The notes under the pieces are model-generated. The model ran no database searches, was not told where the DNA came from, and was given only the letters and a program-made list of their open reading frames with translations. Position numbers and translations under genes: made by a program. From NCBI GenBank assembly GCA_003480165.1, contig QUIQ01000013.1:1-46107 (forward strand): DNA of 46,107 nucleotides. The letters run 5' to 3'. This document shows positions 1-7,524 of this stretch, piece after piece (position 1 is the first letter of the stretch; each line of letters opens with the position of its first letter). The stretch comes from Firmicutes bacterium AM41-11. GTDB lineage: Bacteria; Bacillota_I; Bacilli_A; Erysipelotrichales; Erysipelotrichaceae.

Positions 1-1
1 T

Positions 2-235
2 GAAGCAATGCGTGAATTATTTCAAGACGAAAGAAATAAAGGAAGAGCTGAAGGAAGAGCTGAAAAAATAGATGAATGTATAACTATAGGTGAAAAAAGA
101 GCCTTTACGGCAAGCATTAATTCCATCATGATTAAATTCAATCTCAATGCAGACCAGGCTATGGATGCATTATCTATTGATGAAAAAGATCGCGATTTCT
201 ATCGTGAGAAACTGGCATCTTTGAGTAAGAATTAG
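2..235 (+). CDS. C-terminal end of an Rpn-family nuclease/transposase-like protein (5' end outside window)
   Basis: The reading frame is open to the left edge, so only the last 77 codons are seen. The piece has the charged linker with short Arg-Ala-Glu-Gly repeats and a small helical tail that are typical of the C-termini of Rpn / PD-(D/E)XK recombination-promoting nucleases, which are abundant in Erysipelotrichia and Clostridia. The nuclease core would lie outside the window. A similar but decayed tail follows at 403-588 (LFEDARNE and SIDEKNIDFY against LFQDERNK and SIDEKDRDFY here), so this is one of two tandem copies. A hairpin with a T-rich tail follows the stop. The family call rests on the tail alone. 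Confidence 0.5.
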   Translation, partial: EAMRELFQDERNKGRAEGRAEKIDECITIGEKRAFTASINSIMIKFNLNADQAMDALSIDEKDRDFYREKLASLSKN

Positions 236-242
236 ATGTATT

Positions 243-270
243 AGGCCACTACTGTGGCCTTTTGTTCTTT
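243..270 (+). terminator. Rho-independent terminator after the Rpn-like gene
   Basis: Stem AGGCCAC / GTGGCCT with loop TACT, followed by TTTGTTCTTT. Confidence 0.7.
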
Positions 271-280
271 AATCTATAAT

Positions 281-588
281 CAAACCATTCATTTACATGA
301 TATGGATCGTGCCTATCAAAGAGATGCCGTTCAAGCGGCTTATTCTATAACCAAAGATGAACAATTAAAACTTTTCTTAGAATAAGAAGAAGGTGATGTT
401 AAATGAGTAAAGCAATGCAAGATTTATTTGAAGATGCAAGAAATGAGGTGAAGATTGAAACTTCTATGTCTTGCTTTCATTCCATCATAGTTAACTTAAA
501 TGTTGATGTGGATTGAGCAATGGATATATTATCCATTGATGAAAAAAATATTGATTTCTATTGTTAGAAGCTAACATCTTTCAAGTAA
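281..588 (+). pseudogene. Decayed second copy of the Rpn-like C-terminal region
   Basis: This remnant is homologous to the gene at 2-235. A reading frame runs from about 281 to a TAA at 383-385. A second frame starts with ATG at 403 and matches the intact copy, but it is broken by TGA at 514-516 and TAG at 565-567 before the final TAA at 586-588. Reading through those stops, the residues align along most of the intact tail; the Arg-Ala-Glu-Gly linker is deleted. No function is expected. The stretch from 589 to about 630 holds nothing recognisable. Homology of the 403-588 part is clear by eye; assigning 281-385 to the same gene is inference from position. Confidence 0.6.
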
Positions 589-632
589 GATTCGTTTATT
601 AAATAGAAGTGAAAAGAGGCAATAAATCTTGA

Positions 633-654
633 TATGTAAACATTATGTAAACAT
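633..654 (+). repeat. Perfect 11-bp tandem duplication upstream of the pgi promoter
   Basis: TATGTAAACAT occurs twice head to tail, ending 22 bases before the pgi -35 box. It has a TGTAAAC core resembling the left half of a catabolite-responsive element. It may be an operator; this is inference. Confidence 0.4.
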
Positions 655-676
655 AGAGGTTTGAAGACAGTCAAAC

Positions 677-705
677 TTGGAAAAAAGTGTTAAATAGTCT
701 ATTAT
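677..705 (+). promoter_or_regulatory. Promoter of pgi
   Basis: TTGGAA (677-682), 17-base spacer, TATTAT (700-705). This would give a leader of about 34 bases containing the AGGAGG at 733-738. Confidence 0.6.
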
Positions 706-745
706 TAAGTGGAAGAATCTATAACGATTCATAGGAGGATGTAAA

Positions 746-2326
746 ATGGTTGAGTGGAAAAACCTAGACACATTAAATGCATACGAAAAACTACAAAAAG
801 TGGCGAAAGTTGATGTCGCAAAAGTTATGTCTGGAGAAAGTGGAGCAAACCGAGTAAAAAACTATAGTGTTCCAATGGCTGAAGGCATGGCTTATAACTA
901 TGCAGCAAAAGCAGTGGATGATGATGTATTAGCTGCTTTGAAAGACTTAGCTGAAGAAGCCCAATTATCTGATAAATATGAAGAATTATACAATGGGGCT
1001 GTTATTAATACGGGTGAAAAACGTATGGTTTTACACCAATTATGCCGTGGTCAATTAGGTGAAGATGTTATTGCGGATGGCGTAAATAAACGTGAATTCT
1101 ATAAGGAACAACAAGCCCGTGCTGCAGAGTTTGCCAATAAAGTTCACAATGGTCAAATTGTGAATGAAGCCGGAGAAAAGTTTACTACTGTTGTTCAAAT
1201 CGGAATTGGTGGTTCAGATTTAGGCCCTCGTGCTCTTTACCTTGCCTTAGAAAATTGGGCTAAACAAAATAATACGTTTAAAATGGAAGCTAAATTTATT
1301 TCTAACGTAGATCCAGATGATGCTTCTTCTGTATTGAAATCAATTGATTTGGCACATTCCTTATTTATTTTAGTTTCTAAATCAGGAACTACATTGGAAA
1401 CTTTAACCAATGGGGCATTTGTTGAAAATGCTTTGAAAGATGCTGGCTTAAATCCTGCAAAACATATGGTTGCAGCAACTAGTGCAACTTCACCATTGGC
1501 ACAAAATGAAGGTTATTTAGACGCTTTCTATATGGATAACTACATCGGTGGACGTTACTCTTCAAGTTCTGTTGTAGGTGCCGTTGTTCTTTCCTTGGCC
1601 TTTGGCCCTGAAGTATTTGCTGATCTAATGGATGGAGCTCATGCAGCCGATGCAAGCGCAAAAGAAAAAGATGTAATGAGAAACCCTGCTATGTTAGATG
1701 CTTTAATCGGGGTTTATGAAAGAAATGTATTAGGTTACCAAAGTACAGCTGTGCTTCCTTATTCACAAGCTTTAAGCCGTTTCCCAGCCCATTTACAACA
1801 ATTGGATATGGAATCCAATGGTAAGAGTGTAAACCGCTTTGGACAACCCGTTGATTATGTAACTGGACCAGTCATCTTTGGAGAACCAGGTACCAATGGT
1901 CAACATTCCTTCTATCAATTGTTACACCAAGGAAAGAATATTGTTCCATTACAATTTATTGGATTCTTGGATTCCCAAATTGGTAATGATGTAGTTATTG
2001 AAGGAAGTACATCACAAAAGAAATTATGTGCCAATGTTGCAGCCCAAATTGTTGCCTTTGCATGTGGTAAAGATGATGAAAATCCAAATAAAAAATTTGA
2101 TGGTGGTAGACCTTCCAGCATTATTATTGGAAAACAATTAAATCCAAAAACATTGGGTGCATTATTAGCACACTTTGAAAATAAAATCATGTTCCAAGGT
2201 TTCCTTTGGAATGTAAATAGTTTTGACCAAGAAGGTGTTCAATTAGGTAAAGTACTTGCCAAACGTGTTTTAGCACACAACACAGAAGGTGCTTTGAAAG
2301 AATACGCTGACTTGTTTGAAATCTAA
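746..2326 (+). CDS. pgi: Glucose-6-phosphate isomerase
   Basis: Interconverts glucose-6-phosphate and fructose-6-phosphate in the cytoplasm (glycolysis/gluconeogenesis). The 526-residue protein carries the two SIS sugar-isomerase domains. Visible family marks are IGGSDLGPRAL (about 154-164), SKSGTTLET (211-219), the GGRYS active-site segment with Arg270, TNGQHSFYQLLHQG (383-396) and the C-terminal FLWNVNSFDQEGVQLGK with the conserved Lys near 502. Its length lies between the ~450-residue Bacillus type and the ~550-residue enterobacterial type. The ATG is fixed by AGGAGG 7 bases upstream. With pfp and pyk further along the window it supplies three glycolytic steps. A terminator overlaps its end and luxS follows after 39 bases. 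Confidence 0.95.
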   Translation: MVEWKNLDTLNAYEKLQKVAKVDVAKVMSGESGANRVKNYSVPMAEGMAYNYAAKAVDDDVLAALKDLAEEAQLSDKYEELYNGAVINTGEKRMVLHQLCRGQLGEDVIADGVNKREFYKEQQARAAEFANKVHNGQIVNEAGEKFTTVVQIGIGGSDLGPRALYLALENWAKQNNTFKMEAKFISNVDPDDASSVLKSIDLAHSLFILVSKSGTTLETLTNGAFVENALKDAGLNPAKHMVAATSATSPLAQNEGYLDAFYMDNYIGGRYSSSSVVGAVVLSLAFGPEVFADLMDGAHAADASAKEKDVMRNPAMLDALIGVYERNVLGYQSTAVLPYSQALSRFPAHLQQLDMESNGKSVNRFGQPVDYVTGPVIFGEPGTNGQHSFYQLLHQGKNIVPLQFIGFLDSQIGNDVVIEGSTSQKKLCANVAAQIVAFACGKDDENPNKKFDGGRPSSIIIGKQLNPKTLGALLAHFENKIMFQGFLWNVNSFDQEGVQLGKVLAKRVLAHNTEGALKEYADLFEI

Positions 2327-2353
2327 GATGGAATCATTTGATTCCATCTTTTT
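2327..2353 (+). terminator. Hairpin terminator between pgi and luxS
   Basis: Perfect stem GATGGAATC / GATTCCATC with loop ATTT, then TTTTT. It ends one base before the luxS Shine-Dalgarno (AGGAGG, 2355-2360), so luxS has no room for its own promoter. Confidence 0.8.
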
Positions 2354-2365
2354 CAGGAGGAGTTT

Positions 2366-2845
2366 ATGGAAAAAATTGCTAGTTTTACAGTCAATCATTT
2401 AGCTTTGTTGCCAGGTATTTATGTATCAAGAAAAGATAAAGTGGGAGATCAAGTATTAACCACTTTTGATTTACGTATGACAGCACCGAATCGTGAACCA
2501 GTTATCAATACCGCAGAAATTCATACTTTAGAACATCTCGGTGCAACTTTCCTTCGTAATCATCCTGATTGGAAAGAAAAAGTTATTTATTTTGGCCCTA
2601 TGGGTTGTCGTACTGGTTTTTATTTGATTCTTGCCGGAGACTATGAATCAAAAGATGTTGTTTCTTTAGTACAAGAAATGTTTTACTTTATGGCCAACTT
2701 TGAAGGGGATGTTCCCGGAGCAAGTCCAAGAGATTGTGGAAACTACCTGGATATGAATCTTCCTTTGGCAAAGATTGTTGCCAGAAGATATTTAGACCAT
2801 ACTTTAAATCATTTGACCGAAGAAAATTTAAATTATCCAGCTTAA
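2366..2845 (+). CDS. luxS: S-ribosylhomocysteine lyase (autoinducer-2 synthase)
   Basis: Cleaves S-ribosylhomocysteine to homocysteine and DPD, the autoinducer-2 precursor, in the activated methyl cycle. The 159-residue length is typical. The metal site is intact: His53 and His57 in HTLEHLGATFLRNH, with Glu56 between them, and Cys123 in DCGNYLD. Cys81 in GPMGCRTGFY matches the catalytic cysteine. No other methyl-cycle gene (pfs, metK) is adjacent. Expression probably depends on read-through from pgi, because a terminator directly abuts its ribosome binding site. Confidence 0.95.
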   Translation: MEKIASFTVNHLALLPGIYVSRKDKVGDQVLTTFDLRMTAPNREPVINTAEIHTLEHLGATFLRNHPDWKEKVIYFGPMGCRTGFYLILAGDYESKDVVSLVQEMFYFMANFEGDVPGASPRDCGNYLDMNLPLAKIVARRYLDHTLNHLTEENLNYPA

Positions 2846-2851
2846 AGGGTA

Positions 2852-2882
2852 GGGAGTATCAACGCGATACTCCTTTCTTTTT
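2852..2882 (+). terminator. Terminator after luxS
   Basis: Stem GGAGTATC / GATACTCC, loop AACGC, then TTTCTTTTT. Confidence 0.8.
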
Positions 2883-2898
2883 AAATGAGAAAGATAAC

Positions 2899-2926
2899 TT
2901 GATTCTTCGATGAAATGTGTTATATT
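2899..2926 (+). promoter_or_regulatory. Promoter of tgt
   Basis: TTGATT (2899-2904), 16-base spacer, TATATT (2921-2926) preceded by TGT, i.e. an extended -10. Confidence 0.55.
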
Positions 2927-2956
2927 CGTTTTAGCATTTTTTTGGAGAATAAATTT

Positions 2957-4165
2957 ATGGAATATAAAAACAACAATACCTTTTCTTTTGAAAAAGTGAA
3001 AACTTTACCCAATGGATTAGGTCGCGCAGGTATTATTCATACCCCGCATGGAGACATTAAAACGCCCGCTTTTATGTGTGTTGGAACCGGTGGGAAAGTA
3101 CGTTATTTAAGCATGGAAGATCTAAAGTCAATCAATGCCCAAGCTATGTTGAGCAATGGGTACCATTTGCGTAAACCCTCTTTTGAAATCGCCAAAGCAG
3201 GCGGATTAGCCCAATGGAGTGGTTGGAATGGTCCTACCTTAACCGACTCAGGTGGTTTTCAAGTCATGTCTTTAGGTTCTGGAATTGGGAAAGTCGTAAA
3301 TATGGACCGAGAAAAAGAAGTAGTCAATGCCGCTAAAAAAGATCGTTTAACCGTTGTAGAAGAAGACGGGGTTTATTTTACTGACCCTTTTACCAATGAA
3401 GATGAAAAAATCGGACCCGAGGAATCTATGCAGATTCAATGTCGAATTGGAGCCGATATTCATATGGCCTTTGATGAACTAACGAGTCTTGCGGATACCT
3501 ATGAATACAATGTCGAAGCTTTAAAGCGAACGGAACGCTGGGCCCAGCGAAGCCTGGACGAACATAAAAAGCACCACATGGATCTCGGTTATTACCAAGC
3601 TTTATATGGAGTTCTGCAAGGGGGACGTTGGGAAGATTTACGCCGCAGTACCGCAAAGAAATTAGCCCAAATGGATTTTGATGGCTATGGATTAGGTGGT
3701 GCTTTTCTAAAAGAAGATCTAGGTGAAATCTTGCGTTGGTGTTGTGAAGAATTACCCGATAATAAACCACGTCACTTGCTTGGTTTATCTCGTCCTGATG
3801 ATATTTTTACCGGCGTTCGTATGGGAGCGGATACCTTTGATTGTGTCGCACCGACAAGAGAAGCAAGACATGGACGCATCTATCATCGCTATGGTTATTA
3901 CAGCATCAATAAACAAGTCCACTTGGATGAATTGCTAGATCCAGAATGTGATTGTCCAACTTGTCGCGCTGGCTGGACACGTGGACAGCTTAGAGCCTTA
4001 AAAAAATCAGAGAATAATGAAGAAAAAGAACTGTATTTCCGTTTGGCTTCGATGCATAATCTGCGTTTCATTCTGCGCTTGATGGAAAATATTCGCCAAG
4101 CCATTTTAGAAGATCGTCTGGATGAATACCAAGCCCAATTTTATAAAGATTATTATGGCAAATAA
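2957..4165 (+). CDS. tgt: tRNA-guanine transglycosylase, divergent base pocket
   Basis: Exchanges G34 of Asp/Asn/His/Tyr tRNAs for a 7-deazaguanine base (queuosine pathway). The ATG at 2957 is chosen because GGAG lies just upstream; an in-frame ATG at 2915 has no ribosome site. In the 402-residue product I see Asp97 in DSGG, Asp173 in FDEL, QGG (221-223), the putative nucleophile Asp295 in TFDCVAPTR, and the zinc site C331-x-C333-xx-C336 with His367. Family members are usually 370-390 residues; an insert of roughly 15 residues lies near 115-137. Pocket positions differ from the preQ1 enzyme as I recall it (Zymomonas numbering): Cys158 to Leu, the LAVG loop 231-234 to AFLK, Gly261 to Ser. Substrate preference may therefore differ. 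No preQ1 biosynthesis genes are nearby. Confidence 0.9.
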   Translation: MEYKNNNTFSFEKVKTLPNGLGRAGIIHTPHGDIKTPAFMCVGTGGKVRYLSMEDLKSINAQAMLSNGYHLRKPSFEIAKAGGLAQWSGWNGPTLTDSGGFQVMSLGSGIGKVVNMDREKEVVNAAKKDRLTVVEEDGVYFTDPFTNEDEKIGPEESMQIQCRIGADIHMAFDELTSLADTYEYNVEALKRTERWAQRSLDEHKKHHMDLGYYQALYGVLQGGRWEDLRRSTAKKLAQMDFDGYGLGGAFLKEDLGEILRWCCEELPDNKPRHLLGLSRPDDIFTGVRMGADTFDCVAPTREARHGRIYHRYGYYSINKQVHLDELLDPECDCPTCRAGWTRGQLRALKKSENNEEKELYFRLASMHNLRFILRLMENIRQAILEDRLDEYQAQFYKDYYGK

Positions 4166-4185
4166 AAAGGATCGATTTCGATCCT
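4164..4185. terminator. Terminator between convergent tgt and htrA
   Basis: Stem AGGATCG / CGATCCT with loop ATTT. The T-run is on the minus-strand side (TTTT), so it mainly serves the protease gene; it may also end tgt transcripts. Confidence 0.6.
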
Positions 4186-5314
4186 AATTATTTGTACTAC
4201 CTTGGAGTGTTATCGTACACTCTTTTTCTTTGCCATCACGATTCACTTTCACTTGAATCTTATCACCAATCTTATGCTTACTGATGGCCGCTTTGACTTC
4301 AGAAGAACTACTTACTTCTTTGCCATCAACTGATACAATACGATCGCCTTCCTTTAAGCCAGCTATATCGGCAGCACCGCCATTTACAATTTGTACAATG
4401 TATACACCTGTTTCTTTATCCGAATTATCTCCCATATAGTAGTTTGAGTTATTCGTATAATCGTATAAAGAAACACCTAAAACAGGACGATTTGTCACAC
4501 TTCCATTGGAAATCAATTGATCAATGATATCGGTCGTTTGATTGATAGGAATCGCAAAACCAATACCTTCTACACTACCCGAACTTGTCGAATTCGAAGA
4601 ATATTTTGCGTTGACAATACCAATTAAATTTCCATCGGCATTAAACAATCCACCACCTGAGTTACCTGGAGAAATCGAAGCATCGGTTTGCAGGAGTGTC
4701 ATTGTTGTACCACCTACATCAATTTGACGATCTAAAGCGGAAATAATTCCTTCGGTAACAGTTCCGCCTAATTCACCTAATGGATTACCTATCGCAATCG
4801 CAACATCGCCTACTTCCAGTTTGGAAGAATCGCCAAATGTAGCTGGGGTTAAGTTGTCGGCTTTAATTTTAATGACGGCAAGATCGCTATCGGCATCTTT
4901 TCCGATTAATTGTGCTTCGTAATCTTTTCCATCCGTTGTACGAACGCTAATACTGCTGGCATTATCAATAACGTGATTATTCGTTACGATATATCCATCT
5001 TTGCTGATGATGACACCACTACCAGCCCCTTCGGATACATATTGACCAAACATACTGTCACCACTTGATACAGCTTCCGTTTTAATTTCTACGACCGATG
5101 CACCACATTTAGAAGCAACAGAGCTTACATCCGATTTGGATGCTTTTGAAGAAGCTTTTCCAGTGACTTGGTTAATGGTTACTCCAGATGAAGACTGGTT
5201 TGCTAAATATCCGCCTGTAAAACCAAATACGCTAGAACACAAAACAACTAAGACAATCAATAAGAGTGTTCGTTTTGTCTGTTTGTTTTGCGGGTTTTGA
5301 TTATTGAAATTCAT
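4184..5314 (-). CDS. htrA: Membrane-anchored HtrA/DegP-type serine protease with one PDZ domain
   Basis: Extracytoplasmic quality-control protease acting on misfolded exported proteins. The 376 residues read in order: short cytoplasmic N-terminus, one membrane helix (about 15-37), a Ser/Lys-rich linker, a trypsin-like domain and one PDZ domain (about 280-370, PVLGVSLYDYT to the end). The catalytic triad is complete: His114 in TNNHVID, Asp144 in DSDLAVIK, Ser219 in GNSGGGLF. GGAGGT sits 7 bases before the ATG on the minus strand. A possible -10 TATACT lies at 5338-5343, but I see no good -35. It is monocistronic and divergent from dxs. Confidence 0.92.
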   Translation of the reverse strand: MNFNNQNPQNKQTKRTLLLIVLVVLCSSVFGFTGGYLANQSSSGVTINQVTGKASSKASKSDVSSVASKCGASVVEIKTEAVSSGDSMFGQYVSEGAGSGVIISKDGYIVTNNHVIDNASSISVRTTDGKDYEAQLIGKDADSDLAVIKIKADNLTPATFGDSSKLEVGDVAIAIGNPLGELGGTVTEGIISALDRQIDVGGTTMTLLQTDASISPGNSGGGLFNADGNLIGIVNAKYSSNSTSSGSVEGIGFAIPINQTTDIIDQLISNGSVTNRPVLGVSLYDYTNNSNYYMGDNSDKETGVYIVQIVNGGAADIAGLKEGDRIVSVDGKEVSSSSEVKAAISKHKIGDKIQVKVNRDGKEKECTITLQGSTNN

Positions 5315-5378
5315 AATTTACCTCCATATTTTTCTTAAGTATACATCGAAAACCTTAATTGAACATAAAAATACATTC

Positions 5379-5406
5379 TTGTATTTTTATAAATAATAGA
5401 TATATT
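5379..5406 (+). promoter_or_regulatory. Candidate promoter of dxs
   Basis: TTGTAT (5379-5384), 16-base spacer, TATATT (5401-5406), in an AT-rich region divergent from htrA. Confidence 0.45.
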
Positions 5407-5438
5407 AATATGTGATTGTTTTTTAAGGAAGATAAACT

Positions 5439-7316
5439 ATGCAAAAAATATATTCAGTATGTGATATTCATTCACCAAAACAAATACAAGAAATGTCATT
5501 GGAAGAATTAAATCATCTCGCAAAAGAAATTCGTACCTTTTTAATTGAATCCATTTCGAAAACCGGTGGGCATTTATCAAGTAATCTGGGAATTGTCGAA
5601 GTGACGCTGGCCATGCACTATGTATTTCGTTGCCCCGAAGATAAATTGATTTTTGATGTAGGTCATCAATGTTATGTACATAAAATTTGTACCGGAAGAG
5701 CCAGTCAGTTTCCCACTTTACGTCAAAAAGGTGGATTATCTGGTTTTCAAAAGCGCAACGAAGGGCCTTATGACTGTTGGGAAGCCGGGCATTCTTCAAC
5801 TTCTTTATCTGCAGCTTTAGGTTATGCGATTGCCCGAGATTTAAAACAGGAAGACTATCAAGTCGTTGCCCTTATTGGTGATGGATCGCTAACTGGTGGT
5901 ATGGCCTTAGAAGCCTTAAATGATATCGGTTCGAAACAAAAGAAAGTGATTATTATCTTTAATGATAATAATATGTCAATCAGTAGAAACCACAGTGGGG
6001 TAGAAAAACGTATCACCAAACTTCGTTCTTCTCATCTATATATTGATTTGAAACACGATGTGAAAAATAATTTAAAAGCCAATAAATTAGGTAACAATGT
6101 ATACAATAAATTATCTTCTGTACGCGATCGCATTAAAGATGAAGTTATTGATGCACCGCTTTTTAAAGAGTTTAACCTCGACTATATGGGACCAGTTGAT
6201 GGGCATGATTTAGCGAGTCTAATTAAAGTTTTTCAAGCGGCAAAAGAACATGATGGACCAATTGTGGTTCATGTCCTAACGCAAAAAGGGAAAGGATATA
6301 AGTATGCCCAAGAAGATAAGATAGGTAAATGGCATGGAGTTTCTCCTTTTGATATCAAAACCGGAAAACCATTATCGCAATTGCCAAGTGATCAAATTTC
6401 CTGGTCACAAGTTATTTCAAATACTTTGATTGATCTAGCTAGCAAGGATTCGGATATTGTAGCTATTACCCCAGCAATGGCCCAAGGAAGCAAGTTGTTA
6501 GAATTTCAAAAACAATACCCTAAACGATTCTTTGATTGTGGAATTGCTGAACAACATGCCGTAACCATGGCTTGTGCCATGGCTTTAGGCGGATTAAAAC
6601 CTTTTGTATCCATCTATTCGTCTTTTCTACAAAGAGCGTATGATCAAGTAAACCATGATATGGCAAGAATGAATTTACCCGTTGTGATTGGCATTGATCG
6701 GGCAGGACTTGTAGGGGATGATGGTGAAACCCATCAAGGTGTTTTTGATATTTCCATGTTGCGCAGTATTCCCAATTTAATTCTCTCGCAACCTAAAGAT
6801 GCCAAAGAAGCGCAAGACTTATTGTATACAGCTTTTCAAACCAAACGTCCTTTCTGTATTCGTTATCCACGAGGAAATGTGCACTATGAAAAGAATCCAT
6901 CGTATCAAGAAATAGAAGTAGGAACTTGGCAAAAAACAATCATCGGAACGCCAGAACAAGTTGTAATTACCTATGGACCAGACGTGGATCATGTTATTGA
7001 AAAAGCACGCGCTAACCATCTGAACCTGATGGTTATCAATGCTCGTTTCTTTAAACCTATTGATACCAAGATGATTGATTTGATTTGTCGCATGAATCTT
7101 CCTATTACGGTTTATGAAACGGATATGAAAACCGGTGGTCTAGCCAGTGCTATCTTAGAGTATTTGAACGCCAAAGAAAAACGCATTACATCCATTGGAA
7201 TCGAAGATCACTATGTCTGTCACGGACCAGTTCGCAGCTTACGAATCCAAGAGGGAATTAGTACCGATCAATTGTTTACACAATTAGAAAGTACGTCTTC
7301 TAAGGATGAGAAATAG
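5439..7316 (+). CDS. dxs: 1-deoxy-D-xylulose-5-phosphate synthase
   Basis: Thiamine-diphosphate enzyme that condenses pyruvate and glyceraldehyde-3-phosphate, the entry step of the MEP isoprenoid pathway; its product also feeds thiamine and pyridoxal synthesis. The 625-residue length is typical. Visible marks are GGHLSSNLG near the N-terminus, DVGHQCYVHK with the conserved His, the thiamine-binding GDGSLTGGMALEALN to NDNNMSIS segment (about 146-185), and GIAEQHAVTMACAMA (about 367-381) of the pyrimidine domain, followed by the transketolase C-terminal domain. The usual Ala-Tyr of GHQAYPHK is Cys-Tyr-Val here, a mild deviation. AAGGA precedes the ATG. Other MEP genes are not in the window. Confidence 0.93.
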   Translation: MQKIYSVCDIHSPKQIQEMSLEELNHLAKEIRTFLIESISKTGGHLSSNLGIVEVTLAMHYVFRCPEDKLIFDVGHQCYVHKICTGRASQFPTLRQKGGLSGFQKRNEGPYDCWEAGHSSTSLSAALGYAIARDLKQEDYQVVALIGDGSLTGGMALEALNDIGSKQKKVIIIFNDNNMSISRNHSGVEKRITKLRSSHLYIDLKHDVKNNLKANKLGNNVYNKLSSVRDRIKDEVIDAPLFKEFNLDYMGPVDGHDLASLIKVFQAAKEHDGPIVVHVLTQKGKGYKYAQEDKIGKWHGVSPFDIKTGKPLSQLPSDQISWSQVISNTLIDLASKDSDIVAITPAMAQGSKLLEFQKQYPKRFFDCGIAEQHAVTMACAMALGGLKPFVSIYSSFLQRAYDQVNHDMARMNLPVVIGIDRAGLVGDDGETHQGVFDISMLRSIPNLILSQPKDAKEAQDLLYTAFQTKRPFCIRYPRGNVHYEKNPSYQEIEVGTWQKTIIGTPEQVVITYGPDVDHVIEKARANHLNLMVINARFFKPIDTKMIDLICRMNLPITVYETDMKTGGLASAILEYLNAKEKRITSIGIEDHYVCHGPVRSLRIQEGISTDQLFTQLESTSSKDEK

Positions 7317-7344
7317 ACAGAATCTTTAACAGTTGAAATCAAGC

Positions 7345-7394
7345 AGAAACCGAAGATTGCCTTTGTTGATAAGGAGATTTTCGGTTTCTTTGTT
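7345..7394 (+). terminator. Long-armed terminator after dxs
   Basis: Outer stem GAAACCGAA (7346-7354) / TTCGGTTTC (7380-7388), with an inner CCTT/AAGG hairpin, then a T-rich tail. Confidence 0.55.
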
Positions 7395-7467
7395 TATAAA
7401 AATGTTCCTATGAATTACTTGTTTCAATAGCTTGAACAGCTGTAAATAGGAGAAGGAACGGGTATAT

Positions 7468-7496
7468 TTGAGAATTAAAAAAGAGAATGGTATAAT
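7468..7496 (+). promoter_or_regulatory. Promoter of the Lys/Ala-rich protein gene
   Basis: TTGAGA (7468-7473), 17-base spacer, consensus TATAAT (7491-7496). It rules out an upstream TTG codon at 7468 as the start of translation. Confidence 0.75.
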
Positions 7497-7524
7497 GACC
7501 CTGTATCCAGAGGAGGGTTTTAAA

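Noticed and set aside
7468..7524. In-frame extension of the Lys/Ala-rich protein starting with TTG at 7468
   Set aside because: The TTG is part of the -35 box and the consensus TATAAT lies within the extension; AGGAGGG sits before the ATG at 7525.
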